Assembly: GCA_947566705.1 (NCBI GenBank)
Contig: CANOLA010000012.1
Location: 1-49,398 of the forward strand
Reading direction: 5' to 3'
Length of the DNA stretch: 49,398 nucleotides
Origin: an uncultured Lachnospiraceae bacterium
Lineage (GTDB): Bacteria > Bacillota > Clostridia > Lachnospirales > Lachnospiraceae
Within the stretch, counting starts at the first letter, position 1. Every line of letters begins with the position of its first letter. The position numbers were made by a program, and so were the translations under genes. Below the pieces are notes generated by a model. The model did no database searches. It saw only the letters and a program-made list of their open reading frames with translations, and had not been told where the DNA came from. Of this stretch, positions 9,670-17,575 are shown one piece after another.

Positions 9670-10559
9670 TACTTATCACCTCCGCAATGGCCGCATCCGC
9701 CATGATGTGTACTGCCTTCCTCATACGCAAGCTTTGCGCGTCCTTCCTGTGTCTTATACTGCTGCTGGCGTTTCATTGCCTGGTCGAAATCCACCAGGTG
9801 ACCGTCAAATTCCGGTCCGTCCACACAGGCAAATTTCACTTCATCCCCTACCATAAGGCGGCAGGCGCCGCACATACCGGTTCCGTCCACCATAATCGGA
9901 TTCATGGATACCACAGTCGGAATTTCCAGCTTCTTTGTTAAAAGGCTGGTGAATTTCATCATAATCATCGGTCCGATTGCCACTGCAACATCATAGTGCT
10001 TTCCGTCGTTTACAAGCGCCTCTAACTGCTGGCTGCCGTTTCCGTGGAATGCATAGGAGCCGTCGTCTGTACATACATAGACATTTCCTGCAACTGCCTT
10101 CATTTCTTCTTCATAGAAAACAATGTCTTTATTTCTAAATCCCATAATAACATCTGCATCCACACCGTGCTCATGCAGCCACTTCACCTGCGGATATACC
10201 GGGGCCGTTCCAAGACCGCCTGCAATAAATACTATATTTTTCTTCTTTGTCTCCTCAAGATTTTCTTCAAGACAAAGCTCTGACGGGCATCCGAGCGGTC
10301 CGACAAAATCTTCCAGTTCATCACCTTCGTTCAGTGCCATCATCCGTTCTGTTCCAGCGCCAATGGTCTGTACGACAATGGTAACCGTCTCCTTTTCTCT
10401 ATCATAATCACAAATGGTAAGCGGAATCCGCTCTCCCACCTCGTCCGTCTTTGCAATAATAAACTGCCCCGGCAGACACTCCTTTGCAACACGCGGTGCC
10501 CTGACTTCCATCAGAATGATGTTATCTGCCAGTACTTCTCTCTGAACAATTGGGTACAT
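9669..10559 (-). CDS. nfnA: NADH-dependent ferredoxin:NADP+ oxidoreductase subunit alpha (NfnA)
   Basis: A 296-residue protein of the ferredoxin-NADP reductase superfamily (PyrK/HydG-like). It has an FAD-binding RIPLTICDY region near residue 45, the NAD-binding IAGGLGTAP segment near 115, and a C-terminal [2Fe-2S] site in DGTGMCGACR...FACVDGP, where one Asp and three Cys are the ligands in Nfn. A histidine/glycine/cysteine-rich tail (HHGGCGHCGG) follows. AGGAGG lies 6 bases before the ATG. It is the first gene of the nfnAB operon and overlaps nfnB by one base. The complex couples NADH, NADPH and ferredoxin pools in fermentative anaerobes. A dihydroorotate dehydrogenase electron-transfer subunit is less likely, given its neighbour. 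Confidence 0.88.
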   Translation of the reverse strand: MYPIVQREVLADNIILMEVRAPRVAKECLPGQFIIAKTDEVGERIPLTICDYDREKETVTIVVQTIGAGTERMMALNEGDELEDFVGPLGCPSELCLEENLEETKKKNIVFIAGGLGTAPVYPQVKWLHEHGVDADVIMGFRNKDIVFYEEEMKAVAGNVYVCTDDGSYAFHGNGSQQLEALVNDGKHYDVAVAIGPMIMMKFTSLLTKKLEIPTVVSMNPIMVDGTGMCGACRLMVGDEVKFACVDGPEFDGHLVDFDQAMKRQQQYKTQEGRAKLAYEEGSTHHGGCGHCGGDK

Positions 10560-10629
10560 ACATTACCTCCTGGTCTTTTTTGTAAAATATGGTTCCATGC
10601 GCCTAATATGTATATTTCGTATAATGTGA

Positions 10630-10660
10630 CAATAAAGAGGTGCACAGCACCTCTTTATTG
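10630..10660. terminator. perfect hairpin between nfnA and the CobW gene
   Basis: Arms CAATAAAGAGGTGC and GCACCTCTTTATTG (14 bp, perfect) around an ACA loop. It is AT-rich at the base, so it can act in either direction; on the minus strand it ends transcription of the CobW-like gene (stop 10730) before the nfnA leader. The T-run is short (TTTATTG), so efficiency is uncertain. Confidence 0.7.
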
Positions 10661-10729
10661 TATCTGAAATTCCCCCATATATCAACATTTTTATGAAAAT
10701 TTCATGGTGACAGTTCAGACGTTTTCCTG

Positions 10730-11674
10730 TTATGAAAAATACACAAGCTCATCTTCCGGTTTATCTGCCGGTTCAATGGAAACCGGATACAGAACCGGTC
10801 CCTTTCCTTTATACTCCCTTGCAAATTCCACATGGATTTCCGCTGTGATATCAATCCATGCTTTGTGCTGCAGTTCTTCCTCTTTGTCATACTTGCATTT
10901 AAAGCCAATAAATGTAACATCCTCAATGCAGCATGTCATTGCAAACCGTCCGGGAACGAAAATTCCTTTTTTCAGGTTTGGCGGATTGTATACAAGGGCG
11001 CGGAATTTGATTTTTTTCTTTTCGTACTTCTTATAATTTTCCATGGCATCCATATACCAGATGGCATAATCAGAATCCGAAAGCTCAATCACATCCTGGT
11101 TTATATCAAACGGAAGCTCCTCCGGCCGTTCGTCAATCGTACCGTCCTTTCTTTCATAAACAATCTGTGCCCTGCGGTTAATGGTCTTGATCATGCGGCG
11201 CAGACGCCCGCGGTCCGTATTATCATCGGTCCTGTTAAAGATAACGACATCACTGGAAAATACCTGTTCCTGCATCATCTGCCGCATGTTATTCATATAT
11301 AAGTCAAATGTCGTAGAATCCACTGTTGCAAGAGACTGGACAACTACCCAGCCCTTCGGCAGCGTGACTTCCAAAAGCTTTGAAATTTCCCATGTCCCAT
11401 TGTACTCAATGAAAACCTGCTCCGGGGAAAACTCGCTGTTAATCTGCTCCAGCCGCTCTGTCGTAAACTCTTCTTCTGTCTCAACTTCTGTCAGTTTAAA
11501 GTTAACAGTGGCAAGCTTTGCCTCGTCGTACTCTTTTTCACCATCCTCGCACATGATGATCACGCCTTTTGCACCGTCCCCGAATTCATTTTCAAATAAG
11601 GTTTCCATCACAAGGCTTGTCTTGCCGCTGTCCATAAAACCGGTAAATAAATATACCGGAATTTCTTCTGCCAT
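10730..11674 (-). CDS. CobW/COG0523-family GTPase with OB-like C-terminal domain
   Basis: A 314-residue soluble protein. The Walker A motif reads GFMDSGKTS (12-20). The G4-like motif reads NRTD instead of NKxD. The CxCC metal motif typical of COG0523 chaperones is missing; only a single Cys occurs in the corresponding IIMCEDGEKE. The C-terminal part (about 225-314), with GRFAMTCCIEDVTFIG and a final PVSIEPAD, resembles the C-terminal domain of the TIGR03943/YcgQ (DUF1980) family, which in other genomes accompanies a permease. This suggests a metal- or cobalamin-trafficking accessory factor. No permease is adjacent here. It lies 69 bases downstream of the His-rich CobW gene, probably in the same transcript. 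Function inferred. Confidence 0.78.
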   Translation of the reverse strand: MAEEIPVYLFTGFMDSGKTSLVMETLFENEFGDGAKGVIIMCEDGEKEYDEAKLATVNFKLTEVETEEEFTTERLEQINSEFSPEQVFIEYNGTWEISKLLEVTLPKGWVVVQSLATVDSTTFDLYMNNMRQMMQEQVFSSDVVIFNRTDDNTDRGRLRRMIKTINRRAQIVYERKDGTIDERPEELPFDINQDVIELSDSDYAIWYMDAMENYKKYEKKKIKFRALVYNPPNLKKGIFVPGRFAMTCCIEDVTFIGFKCKYDKEEELQHKAWIDITAEIHVEFAREYKGKGPVLYPVSIEPADKPEDELVYFS

Positions 11675-11743
11675 ACTGTTCCTCCCTTTTTGAACTCTGG
11701 TACCGCCCCTTCGCTTCGCTCAGCGGCATGTCGTCGGCTCTTC

Positions 11744-12883
11744 TTACAACCCGAATATTTCTTCCAGTTCGTGTTCATGAATCTCTGTTCCGATTACAAC
11801 GATACGTCCGGTATATTCCGGCTCACCCTCACGGATTTCGTATTCACCCGGAACCATGTCAAAATAAATCCATCCGCCTTCTGTGTTTTCAACCATTCCC
11901 TTGGCACGGAGGATATTGTCAGACTCCGCAAACTTCTTTAAGATCTCCTCAAGCTTTTCCTTTTCAAACTTGTGCGGCGTCTCCCTGCCCCAGCTGGTAA
12001 ACACGTCATCTGCATGGTGGTGACCGCCATGATGATGTTCGTGATCATGGTCATGTTCACAGCAGTGTCCATTGTGTTCATGCGCATGTTCGTCATCATG
12101 ATGGTGGGCATGTTCGTCATGGGCATGTTCGTCATGGTCATGTCCGTGCTCTTCATGGTCGTGACAGTGCTCTTCATGGTCGTGGTCTTCATCATGATGA
12201 TGCCCATGTTCTCCATGATGGTGGTGGCTGTGCTCCTCCTCATCCTTTGCATGGCGGGCTTCTGCCAGTACCTTCATTTCAAGGTTGTCCTGCCCCTCCA
12301 TCGCTTTTAAAATCTGCTCCCCTTTGATTTCATCCCATGCAGTGGTAATTACGGCAGCCTTTGAATTCAGCTTCTGAATCTGTTTTACACACTGCTCAAG
12401 CTGCTCCGGTGTAGCACTCTGACTGCGGCTTAAAATCACAGTTGTCGCATACTCAATCTGATTATTGAAAAACTCCCCGAACGCTTTCATCTGTTTGTTC
12501 GCTTTTAATGCATTCACAACGGTAACCAGTGCGTTTAATTTTACGTCCTGCTCTTTCTCAATGTCAATTACTGACTTCATGACATCAGAAAGTTTGCCAA
12601 CACCGGACGGCTCAATCAGAATCCGGTCCGGATGGTATTTGGTAATCACTTCGTTTAAGTTTTTACCAAAGTCACCTACCAGCGAGCAGCAGATGCAGCC
12701 GCTGTTCATCTCGGTAATCTCGATTCCGGCATCCTTTAAAAACCCGCCGTCAATGCCGACTTCACCGAACTCATTTTCAATCAGCACAATCTGCTCGCCC
12801 TGAAAAGCTTCATCAATCATCTTTTTAATAAAAGTTGTCTTACCGGCTCCTAAAAAACCGGAAATAATATCAATCTTTGTCAT
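11744..12883 (-). CDS. CobW/COG0523-family GTPase with histidine-rich metal-binding loop
   Basis: A 379-residue putative metallochaperone GTPase. It has Walker A GFLGAGKTT (9-17), the family metal motif GCICC (about 62-66), and a Glu-rich switch (IENEFGEVGIDG). The usual NKxD is replaced by LSRSQ. Between the GTPase core and the C-terminal CobW_C domain lies a roughly 75-residue stretch (about 216-290) made almost wholly of His, Asp, Glu, Gly and Cys, typical of zinc or nickel storage loops. I choose ATG 12883 because AGGAG is 8 bases upstream; the ATG at 12889 is too close. It leads a two-gene set with the second CobW protein. The metal is not determinable from sequence, zinc being most usual. 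Confidence 0.85.
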   Translation of the reverse strand: MTKIDIISGFLGAGKTTFIKKMIDEAFQGEQIVLIENEFGEVGIDGGFLKDAGIEITEMNSGCICCSLVGDFGKNLNEVITKYHPDRILIEPSGVGKLSDVMKSVIDIEKEQDVKLNALVTVVNALKANKQMKAFGEFFNNQIEYATTVILSRSQSATPEQLEQCVKQIQKLNSKAAVITTAWDEIKGEQILKAMEGQDNLEMKVLAEARHAKDEEEHSHHHHGEHGHHHDEDHDHEEHCHDHEEHGHDHDEHAHDEHAHHHDDEHAHEHNGHCCEHDHDHEHHHGGHHHADDVFTSWGRETPHKFEKEKLEEILKKFAESDNILRAKGMVENTEGGWIYFDMVPGEYEIREGEPEYTGRIVVIGTEIHEHELEEIFGL

Positions 12884-12965
12884 TTCCATCTCTCCTGTCT
12901 ATCCATCATTTGGATTTATACTACTCTTTTTTTCTTCAAAAAGCAAGTGCCCCGTAAATTCCGTC

Positions 12966-12994
12966 TTGTAAAAACAGTTTTCCCATAATATAAT
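12966..12994 (+). promoter_or_regulatory. sigma-A promoter for the LUD gene
   Basis: -35 TTGTAA (12966-12971), 17-base spacer, -10 TATAAT (12989-12994); predicted transcript start near 13001. A small hairpin (TATCCT/AGGATA) follows in the leader before the GGGAGG ribosome site. Confidence 0.75.
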
Positions 12995-13053
12995 GAAGCA
13001 GACAAAAAAGTTATATCCTTTCCAGGATACAACAGCACAAAAAGGGAGGTTCT

Positions 13054-13692
13054 ATGACAGTAAAAGAAGAATATAACAAAAAACTGGCAGATACCGTAAT
13101 CAGTAATTTAAAAAAACGCCAGATTGACGCAGTTTACTGCGCCACTGCAAAAGAGGCCGCTGATATGGCCCTCTCCTGTGTTCCTTCCGGGAGCAGGGTT
13201 GCCTTTGGCGGCTCCATGACGCTTGCCGAGGCAGGAATCACAGACAGACTCCGCAGCAGGGATGATATTACACTGCTTGACCGTTCCGCGGCCAAAACGC
13301 CGGAGGAAATCAAACAGATTTACCATGATGCCTTTTCTTCGGACTACTATTTTACGAGTACGAATGCCCTAACCTCAGACGGCGAGCTTGTAAATATAGA
13401 CGGAAACGGCAACCGCGTGGCGGCACTGATTTACGGTCCGGAGCATGTGATAATCGTCACTAGTTTAAATAAGATTGTTCCTGACGTTAAAACCGCCGTT
13501 GCAAGGGTGCGCAATGATGCAACACCGCCAAACTGTATCCGTTTAAACAAAGCAACGCCATGTGCGACCACCGGAGTCTGCGGGGACTGTTTTGCCCCTG
13601 ACTGCATCTGTAACCAGATTGTAATCACCAGACGAAACGGCACTCCTGGAAGAATTAAAGTAGTGCTGGTGGGAGAGACGCTTGGGTATTAA
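13054..13692 (+). CDS. LUD (LutC/YkgG-like) domain protein
   Basis: A 212-residue protein with the LUD-domain signature: FGGSMTLAEAGI near residues 50-62, YFTSTNALTSDGELVNIDG near 105-123, and GPEHVIIV near 131. A late cysteine group (CATTGVCGDCFAPDC) resembles those of stand-alone LUD proteins in Clostridia. LutC is part of the lactate-oxidation complex, but no lutA or lutB is beside it, so the lactate role cannot be transferred; many single LUD proteins have no assigned substrate. It is preceded by GGGAGG 6 bases from the ATG, has its own promoter, and is followed by a terminator, so it is monocistronic. It is divergent from the CobW gene. Confidence 0.85.
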   Translation: MTVKEEYNKKLADTVISNLKKRQIDAVYCATAKEAADMALSCVPSGSRVAFGGSMTLAEAGITDRLRSRDDITLLDRSAAKTPEEIKQIYHDAFSSDYYFTSTNALTSDGELVNIDGNGNRVAALIYGPEHVIIVTSLNKIVPDVKTAVARVRNDATPPNCIRLNKATPCATTGVCGDCFAPDCICNQIVITRRNGTPGRIKVVLVGETLGY

Positions 13693-13727
13693 GTTATTTA
13701 CATAATGCGGATTATTTTTATATAAAT

Positions 13728-13771
13728 AAAGTGTGCAGTCGGATTTGTTTCCATTTTATCCTGCACACTTT
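13728..13771 (+). terminator. intrinsic terminator after the LUD gene
   Basis: Arms AAAGTGTGCAG (13728-13738) and CTGCACACTTT (13761-13771), perfect 11 bp, 22-base loop, followed by TGTTTTATATTTTT. The large loop is unusual but the T-rich tail is typical. Confidence 0.75.
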
Positions 13772-13992
13772 GTTTTATATTTTTCAGTCGTTGTCTGCCT
13801 GAAACTTCTTTTGCCATGGTAAAATATTCTGCTGCTTTCCGTGTATCTCCAGTGTATATACTGGCTGTTTTGTTCTGTGAGTTGTCTGACATGCGAAAAA
13901 CAATCCAGTGCTTTAGAACAATTTTCTTTTATCGTAAAAAACAAGAAGCACAGGCAATTCTACCGAATACCTCTGCTTCCTGTCCTCATACA

Positions 13993-14169
13993 TTAATTGT
14001 ATTTTCTTTTTCTAGCAGCTTCAGACTTTTTCTTACGCTTTACGCTAGGCTTCTCGTAATGCTCGCGCTTACGAATCTCCTGCTGGATTCCAGCCTTGGC
14101 ACAGTTTCTTTTGAAACGGCGTAATGCGCTGTCTAAAGTCTCATTCTCTTTAACGATTACACTAGACAT
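13993..14169 (-). CDS. rpsU: 30S ribosomal protein bS21
   Basis: A 58-residue basic protein beginning [20 protein letters not shown] and ending in a lysine/arginine-rich tail ([15 protein letters not shown]), the full length of clostridial S21. It is a component of the 30S ribosomal platform, needed for mRNA start-site recognition. An in-frame ATG at 14241 is rejected because it lies in the -10 box of the gene's own promoter. A GGAGGGAGG tract lies in the leader; its distance from the ATG (about 12 bases) is somewhat long. It stands alone: the yqeY gene frequently found downstream is absent. The 220 bases to its left (13772-13992) contain no convincing gene. Confidence 0.95.
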   Translation of the reverse strand: MSSVIVKENETLDSALRRFKRNCAKAGIQQEIRKREHYEKPSVKRKKKSEAARKRKYN

Positions 14170-14239
14170 CCTAAACCCTAACCTCCCTCCAGTTGCGATA
14201 TTGTGCACCAACTGTAAGGTAATCATTGCACTATTAATC

Positions 14240-14267
14240 ATTTTATCAAAAAATCGCGATTTGTCAA
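14240..14267 (-). promoter_or_regulatory. sigma-A promoter of rpsU
   Basis: -35 TTGACA (14262-14267), 16-base spacer, -10 TAAAAT (14240-14245), directly after the stop codon of the chemoreceptor gene. Predicted start near 14233 gives a leader of about 64 bases. Confidence 0.85.
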
Positions 14268-14276
14268 GCGGTTTTT

Positions 14277-16010
14277 CTATAACTTTGTAAATATTGCCGT
14301 CTCCTTCTTTAAATCACATGCAATATCAAAGTTTTCGTCCATCCTGCGGGAAATATTGTCCATGTCCTCTACCAGAAGCTGGGTACTGTCCGCCGTGGAA
14401 ACCACCCCGTTTACGCCTTCCTCAATTGCATGGGAAATCGTATTCACGGAAGAAGCAATTTCGCTCATGGACTGCTGCAGATGGTCTGTTCTCTGCTCAA
14501 ACTCTTCCATTACGCCCTCAATAAAGGATGCCTTGTCCCTGTATTCGCTTCCAGATTCAACAAAACGCTCAAATTCCGGAAGAATCCGGTCATTCATATA
14601 GCTGACAAGACCGTTTGCGTTATCTGCAAGATTTTCAACTGCCCCCGTAACAATTGCATTGATACGCTGAATATTATTCGCTGCCTCCTGGCTTGCCGCG
14701 GCAAGCTGGCTGATTTCAGTTGCAACAACTGCAAATCCCCTTCCTGCCTCTCCTGCCCTTGCAGCTTCTATGGAAGCGTTCAGTGCAAGAAGATTAGTCT
14801 GGCTTGCGATATTTAAGATATCATTAGTCAGGTTGTTGACCTGGCTGACACTGCCACTGTCCTGGATTGCCTTTTCAAGCTCTTTGAGGATTTCATTTAA
14901 TTTTTCACTGGTGGATTCCATACTCTTTTGTGCGCTGTCCTCAATTGACTCTGCATGTATCTTCATTTCCTTCGTATAGCGGTTGATTTCCGTCGTCTTT
15001 TCTGCAATCTCATTGACCTCGTTGGCAACCGACTCTGTATTGGTATTGATTAATGAGGTGTTTTCCGCCATATCCTGCATGGTAGCGGATAATTCCTCCG
15101 TCAGCGCTGATAAATCAGACACGCTTCCGTTGGACGCCTGCACACTGTCGCGTACCTCGTTGACAACCTCCTCCATTTTTCTGGAATTACTGATGATAAT
15201 TTTAAATATATCCTGAAGCTTCCCCATGAAAATATTGATACCGCTTCCAAGGGAGGCAACTTCTTTATTGGCAAGGATGGAAACCCTCTGTGTCAGGTCT
15301 CCTTCATGCTGGTCGATACCGTCAATAATACCGCTGATTTCCTTCTGTGTTCTGGTAAGCGGCATAATAACCAGGCGCAGTACCAGAACCACAGCAGAAA
15401 GCAGTGCAATGACACTGATAAATATAGTTACAACACTGGCCAGCAGCGAGACACGGTATGTAGATGCAAGGCTCTGCCTCTCGGCTGCTGTATCTGTACT
15501 AACAATTTCCTTAATCTGCGTAATTCCATCCTCAATCCCGTTTGCATAATTCCGGATTTCATTGTTTGCAAGTATATATGCTTTTTCCTTGTCCCCGGCT
15601 GCACTGTATGCCATCAGGTTGGAGCACTCATATTTTAGCCCCTCATAATTTTCCTGCATGGAATCATACATTGCTTTTGTATCATCCGACACAAACGAAT
15701 GGTATTTTTTTAACATCTCCTCCAGCTCCGCTTCCTTTGCACGGATATCATCCACCAGCTGGATCATGGAATTCAAATCTGTTGCAACGATATGTGACAG
15801 TCCAAGCTTATGGATATCCTGTGTCTGCTTCTCAATTTCAGCCAGACTGGTAATATTGGCAAGGGACACATCTGCAATCTGCGATGCATCAGAATTGACA
15901 CTCCGGATACTGGCAACCGCTGTAAAATTTGAAACAATACTGAATATACCAAGAATGAACACCGGAATCAGGATAATCATTTTGGTGCCGTAACGTTTCT
16001 TTTCTCCCAT
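14277..16010 (-). CDS. methyl-accepting chemotaxis protein
   Basis: A 577-residue chemoreceptor. First membrane helix about 10-32, a helical extracytoplasmic ligand domain of the four-helix-bundle (4HB_MCP) kind about 33-187, second membrane helix about 188-215, a HAMP linker to about 265, then the long coiled-coil signalling domain. The conserved hairpin tip reads [20 protein letters not shown] starting near 404. It relays ligand binding to CheW/CheA. The gene begins 21 bases after the stop of a sugar-type solute-binding lipoprotein, and no transporter permease is present, so the pair may form a binding-protein-dependent sensor (inference). A flagellated or formerly flagellated host is implied. 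Confidence 0.93.
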   Translation of the reverse strand: MGEKKRYGTKMIILIPVFILGIFSIVSNFTAVASIRSVNSDASQIADVSLANITSLAEIEKQTQDIHKLGLSHIVATDLNSMIQLVDDIRAKEAELEEMLKKYHSFVSDDTKAMYDSMQENYEGLKYECSNLMAYSAAGDKEKAYILANNEIRNYANGIEDGITQIKEIVSTDTAAERQSLASTYRVSLLASVVTIFISVIALLSAVVLVLRLVIMPLTRTQKEISGIIDGIDQHEGDLTQRVSILANKEVASLGSGINIFMGKLQDIFKIIISNSRKMEEVVNEVRDSVQASNGSVSDLSALTEELSATMQDMAENTSLINTNTESVANEVNEIAEKTTEINRYTKEMKIHAESIEDSAQKSMESTSEKLNEILKELEKAIQDSGSVSQVNNLTNDILNIASQTNLLALNASIEAARAGEAGRGFAVVATEISQLAAASQEAANNIQRINAIVTGAVENLADNANGLVSYMNDRILPEFERFVESGSEYRDKASFIEGVMEEFEQRTDHLQQSMSEIASSVNTISHAIEEGVNGVVSTADSTQLLVEDMDNISRRMDENFDIACDLKKETAIFTKL

Positions 16011-16031
16011 CTGTCTTCCCCCCTTACACAG

Positions 16032-17303
16032 TTATTGCGCAACCGACTGCGTGATTCCCGCCACAAGCGTGTCCATAATATCCTGCAGCGCCACATTCGA
16101 CGGATTGCCGGCTGCCATTGTCTCGCCAAACTGGCTGCATGAATTCCAGTAGCTGTTTCCCACACGCTGAAGCTTCCCAAATTCCGACTGTGCAATGACA
16201 GCCTGGATTGCAGGAGCCTGTCCAACTGTATCAGACTCTGCTGCCCTGACATTTGACGGCCCCTGTCCCCTTTCTTCAAAGCGGAGCATCTGGTTCTCTT
16301 CATTTGTCAGCCAGTCTGCAAGCTTTGCCGCCCACTGGGGATATTCGGAATAGGCGTTTACCCCTATCAGCTTGTACCCCTTAAAAGAGGACATCTGAAC
16401 CTGTTTTCCATGTAATGTATAAGTCGGAAGCTTGACTGCTCCCATATTTTCCCCCCATATTTTCTGGATTTCCACAGCGTTCCAGACGCCGCTGATACCT
16501 GCAATCACATTTCCGTTTCTGGCTCCATCAATAAAAGCAGTATCTACTGCATTCATAAATCCACTGCTGGCGGAAATTTGCAGCAGTGCTTCTGCTATAT
16601 ATGTACCTTTTACATCCCCTTCTGTGGAATTCCAGTCACAGTAATTAGTCACCCCGTCATCATTTACGCCAAAATCCAGGCCGGTATTTCCGAAAAATGC
16701 ATATAAATACCATCCGGAAGTCCAGTCCATGGTAATCTTTTTATTGTTCTTCTCTGCAATTTTTAACATACCGTCCAGTGTCTGCACATCCGATTCTGAA
16801 AAATATTCTTTATTGTAGTACATAAAATATCCATTGTCCGCAGTCATCGGATATGCATACAGCGTATCGTTAATTGACGCAGCGTCCACGGAATCCTTTA
16901 GATTTGCATTTTTGATTTCATCCGCATTCGGAACAGGATAAAGCGCACCCGCCGCCACCATGCCGGAAAGCTGGTCATCCGCCATTGGAAATACATCTGC
17001 CGCATGATGCACATCTGCAAGCACGTTATTCTTTGTCTCGGCATCTGAAGCTTCCTCAAGCGTAATCTCAAATTCGGCCTGTCCTGCATATTCCTGTTTA
17101 AAGCTGTCAATCATTTTATTTAAGGTATCAAAATTAGCTGCTTCCGACCAGACTCTCAGTTTAATCTTACCACCTTCTGTAACTGTTTCCTGCAAAGCAG
17201 TATCCTGTGTGTCAGCTGTCGTTTTGTTTTCACTTTCACTACATCCGGTAAATAACATCCCCACTAAAGAAAACGCAAGCACTGCTGTAATCAGTTTCTT
17301 CAT
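16032..17303 (-). CDS. extracellular solute-binding lipoprotein (family 1, sugar type)
   Basis: A 423-residue secreted lipoprotein: positively charged start, hydrophobic core, and lipobox LFTGC with Cys21 as the anchored residue. The mature part has the fold features of the MalE/UgpB class: KLRVWSEAANFDTLNKMIDSF at the start, ADNGYFMYYNKEYF in the middle, and AAKLADWLTNEENQ near the end. Such proteins normally deliver sugars to an ABC permease, but no permease or ATPase genes adjoin it. Instead a chemoreceptor gene follows at once, so I infer a role in chemosensing. A clear promoter and a leader inverted repeat precede it. The ligand is not predictable; the binding-cleft aromatics (YFMYY, WTSGWYLY) suit a sugar. 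Confidence 0.88.
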   Translation of the reverse strand: MKKLITAVLAFSLVGMLFTGCSESENKTTADTQDTALQETVTEGGKIKLRVWSEAANFDTLNKMIDSFKQEYAGQAEFEITLEEASDAETKNNVLADVHHAADVFPMADDQLSGMVAAGALYPVPNADEIKNANLKDSVDAASINDTLYAYPMTADNGYFMYYNKEYFSESDVQTLDGMLKIAEKNNKKITMDWTSGWYLYAFFGNTGLDFGVNDDGVTNYCDWNSTEGDVKGTYIAEALLQISASSGFMNAVDTAFIDGARNGNVIAGISGVWNAVEIQKIWGENMGAVKLPTYTLHGKQVQMSSFKGYKLIGVNAYSEYPQWAAKLADWLTNEENQMLRFEERGQGPSNVRAAESDTVGQAPAIQAVIAQSEFGKLQRVGNSYWNSCSQFGETMAAGNPSNVALQDIMDTLVAGITQSVAQ

Positions 17304-17349
17304 ACATCCTCTCTCCTTCTCTTAAACATCAGCCCATGCTAAATTTGCA

Positions 17350-17390
17350 GTATGCACTGCCGTCAGTCTCTGACTGACGACAGTGTATGC
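17350..17390 (-). promoter_or_regulatory. long inverted repeat in the leader of the solute-binding protein gene
   Basis: An imperfect dyad of about 20 bp per arm, with its core CGTCAGTC TC TGACTGACG and outer matches CACTG/CAGTG. It lies in the predicted 5' leader about 47 bases before the start codon. It has no T-run, so an operator or RNA hairpin affecting expression is more likely than a terminator. Confidence 0.55.
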
Positions 17391-17427
17391 GCAATCGTTC
17401 ACGCAGTATCATAAATGTTCTTTACTT

Positions 17428-17457
17428 ATTATACCATCAGACAGTTTATAAAGTAAA
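17428..17457 (-). promoter_or_regulatory. promoter of the solute-binding protein/chemoreceptor operon
   Basis: Extended -10 TGGTATAAT (TATAAT 17428-17433) and a weak -35 TTTACT (17452-17457), spacer 18. Predicted start near 17421 leaves a leader of nearly 120 bases holding the inverted repeat. Confidence 0.65.
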
Positions 17458-17533
17458 CAAGTATTCGAAATTTCCCGAAATGGTACTGTTCTCTTCCTGC
17501 AGGCATACAGTCCCAGCGGAAATAATTACACCT

Positions 17534-17569
17534 GAAAAAAGAGCCTCCGGAAATCTCCGTCAGCTCTTT
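17534..17569 (-). terminator. intrinsic terminator of alaS
   Basis: On the minus strand AAAGAGC pairs with GCTCTTT, with an inner CGGA/TCCG stem, followed by a T-run (TTTTTT). It starts only a few bases after the alaS stop codon. Confidence 0.85.
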
Positions 17570-17575
17570 AAACAT

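Noticed and set aside
12000-12240. Tandem repeat or CRISPR-like pattern of CAT/ATG triplets
   Set aside because: It is the coding sequence of the histidine-rich loop of the CobW protein; no unit of constant length or spacer exists.
13698-13944. Overlapping short minus-strand frames left of rpsU
   Set aside because: They run through the LUD terminator hairpin, have no clear ribosome site, and two frames compete over the same bases.
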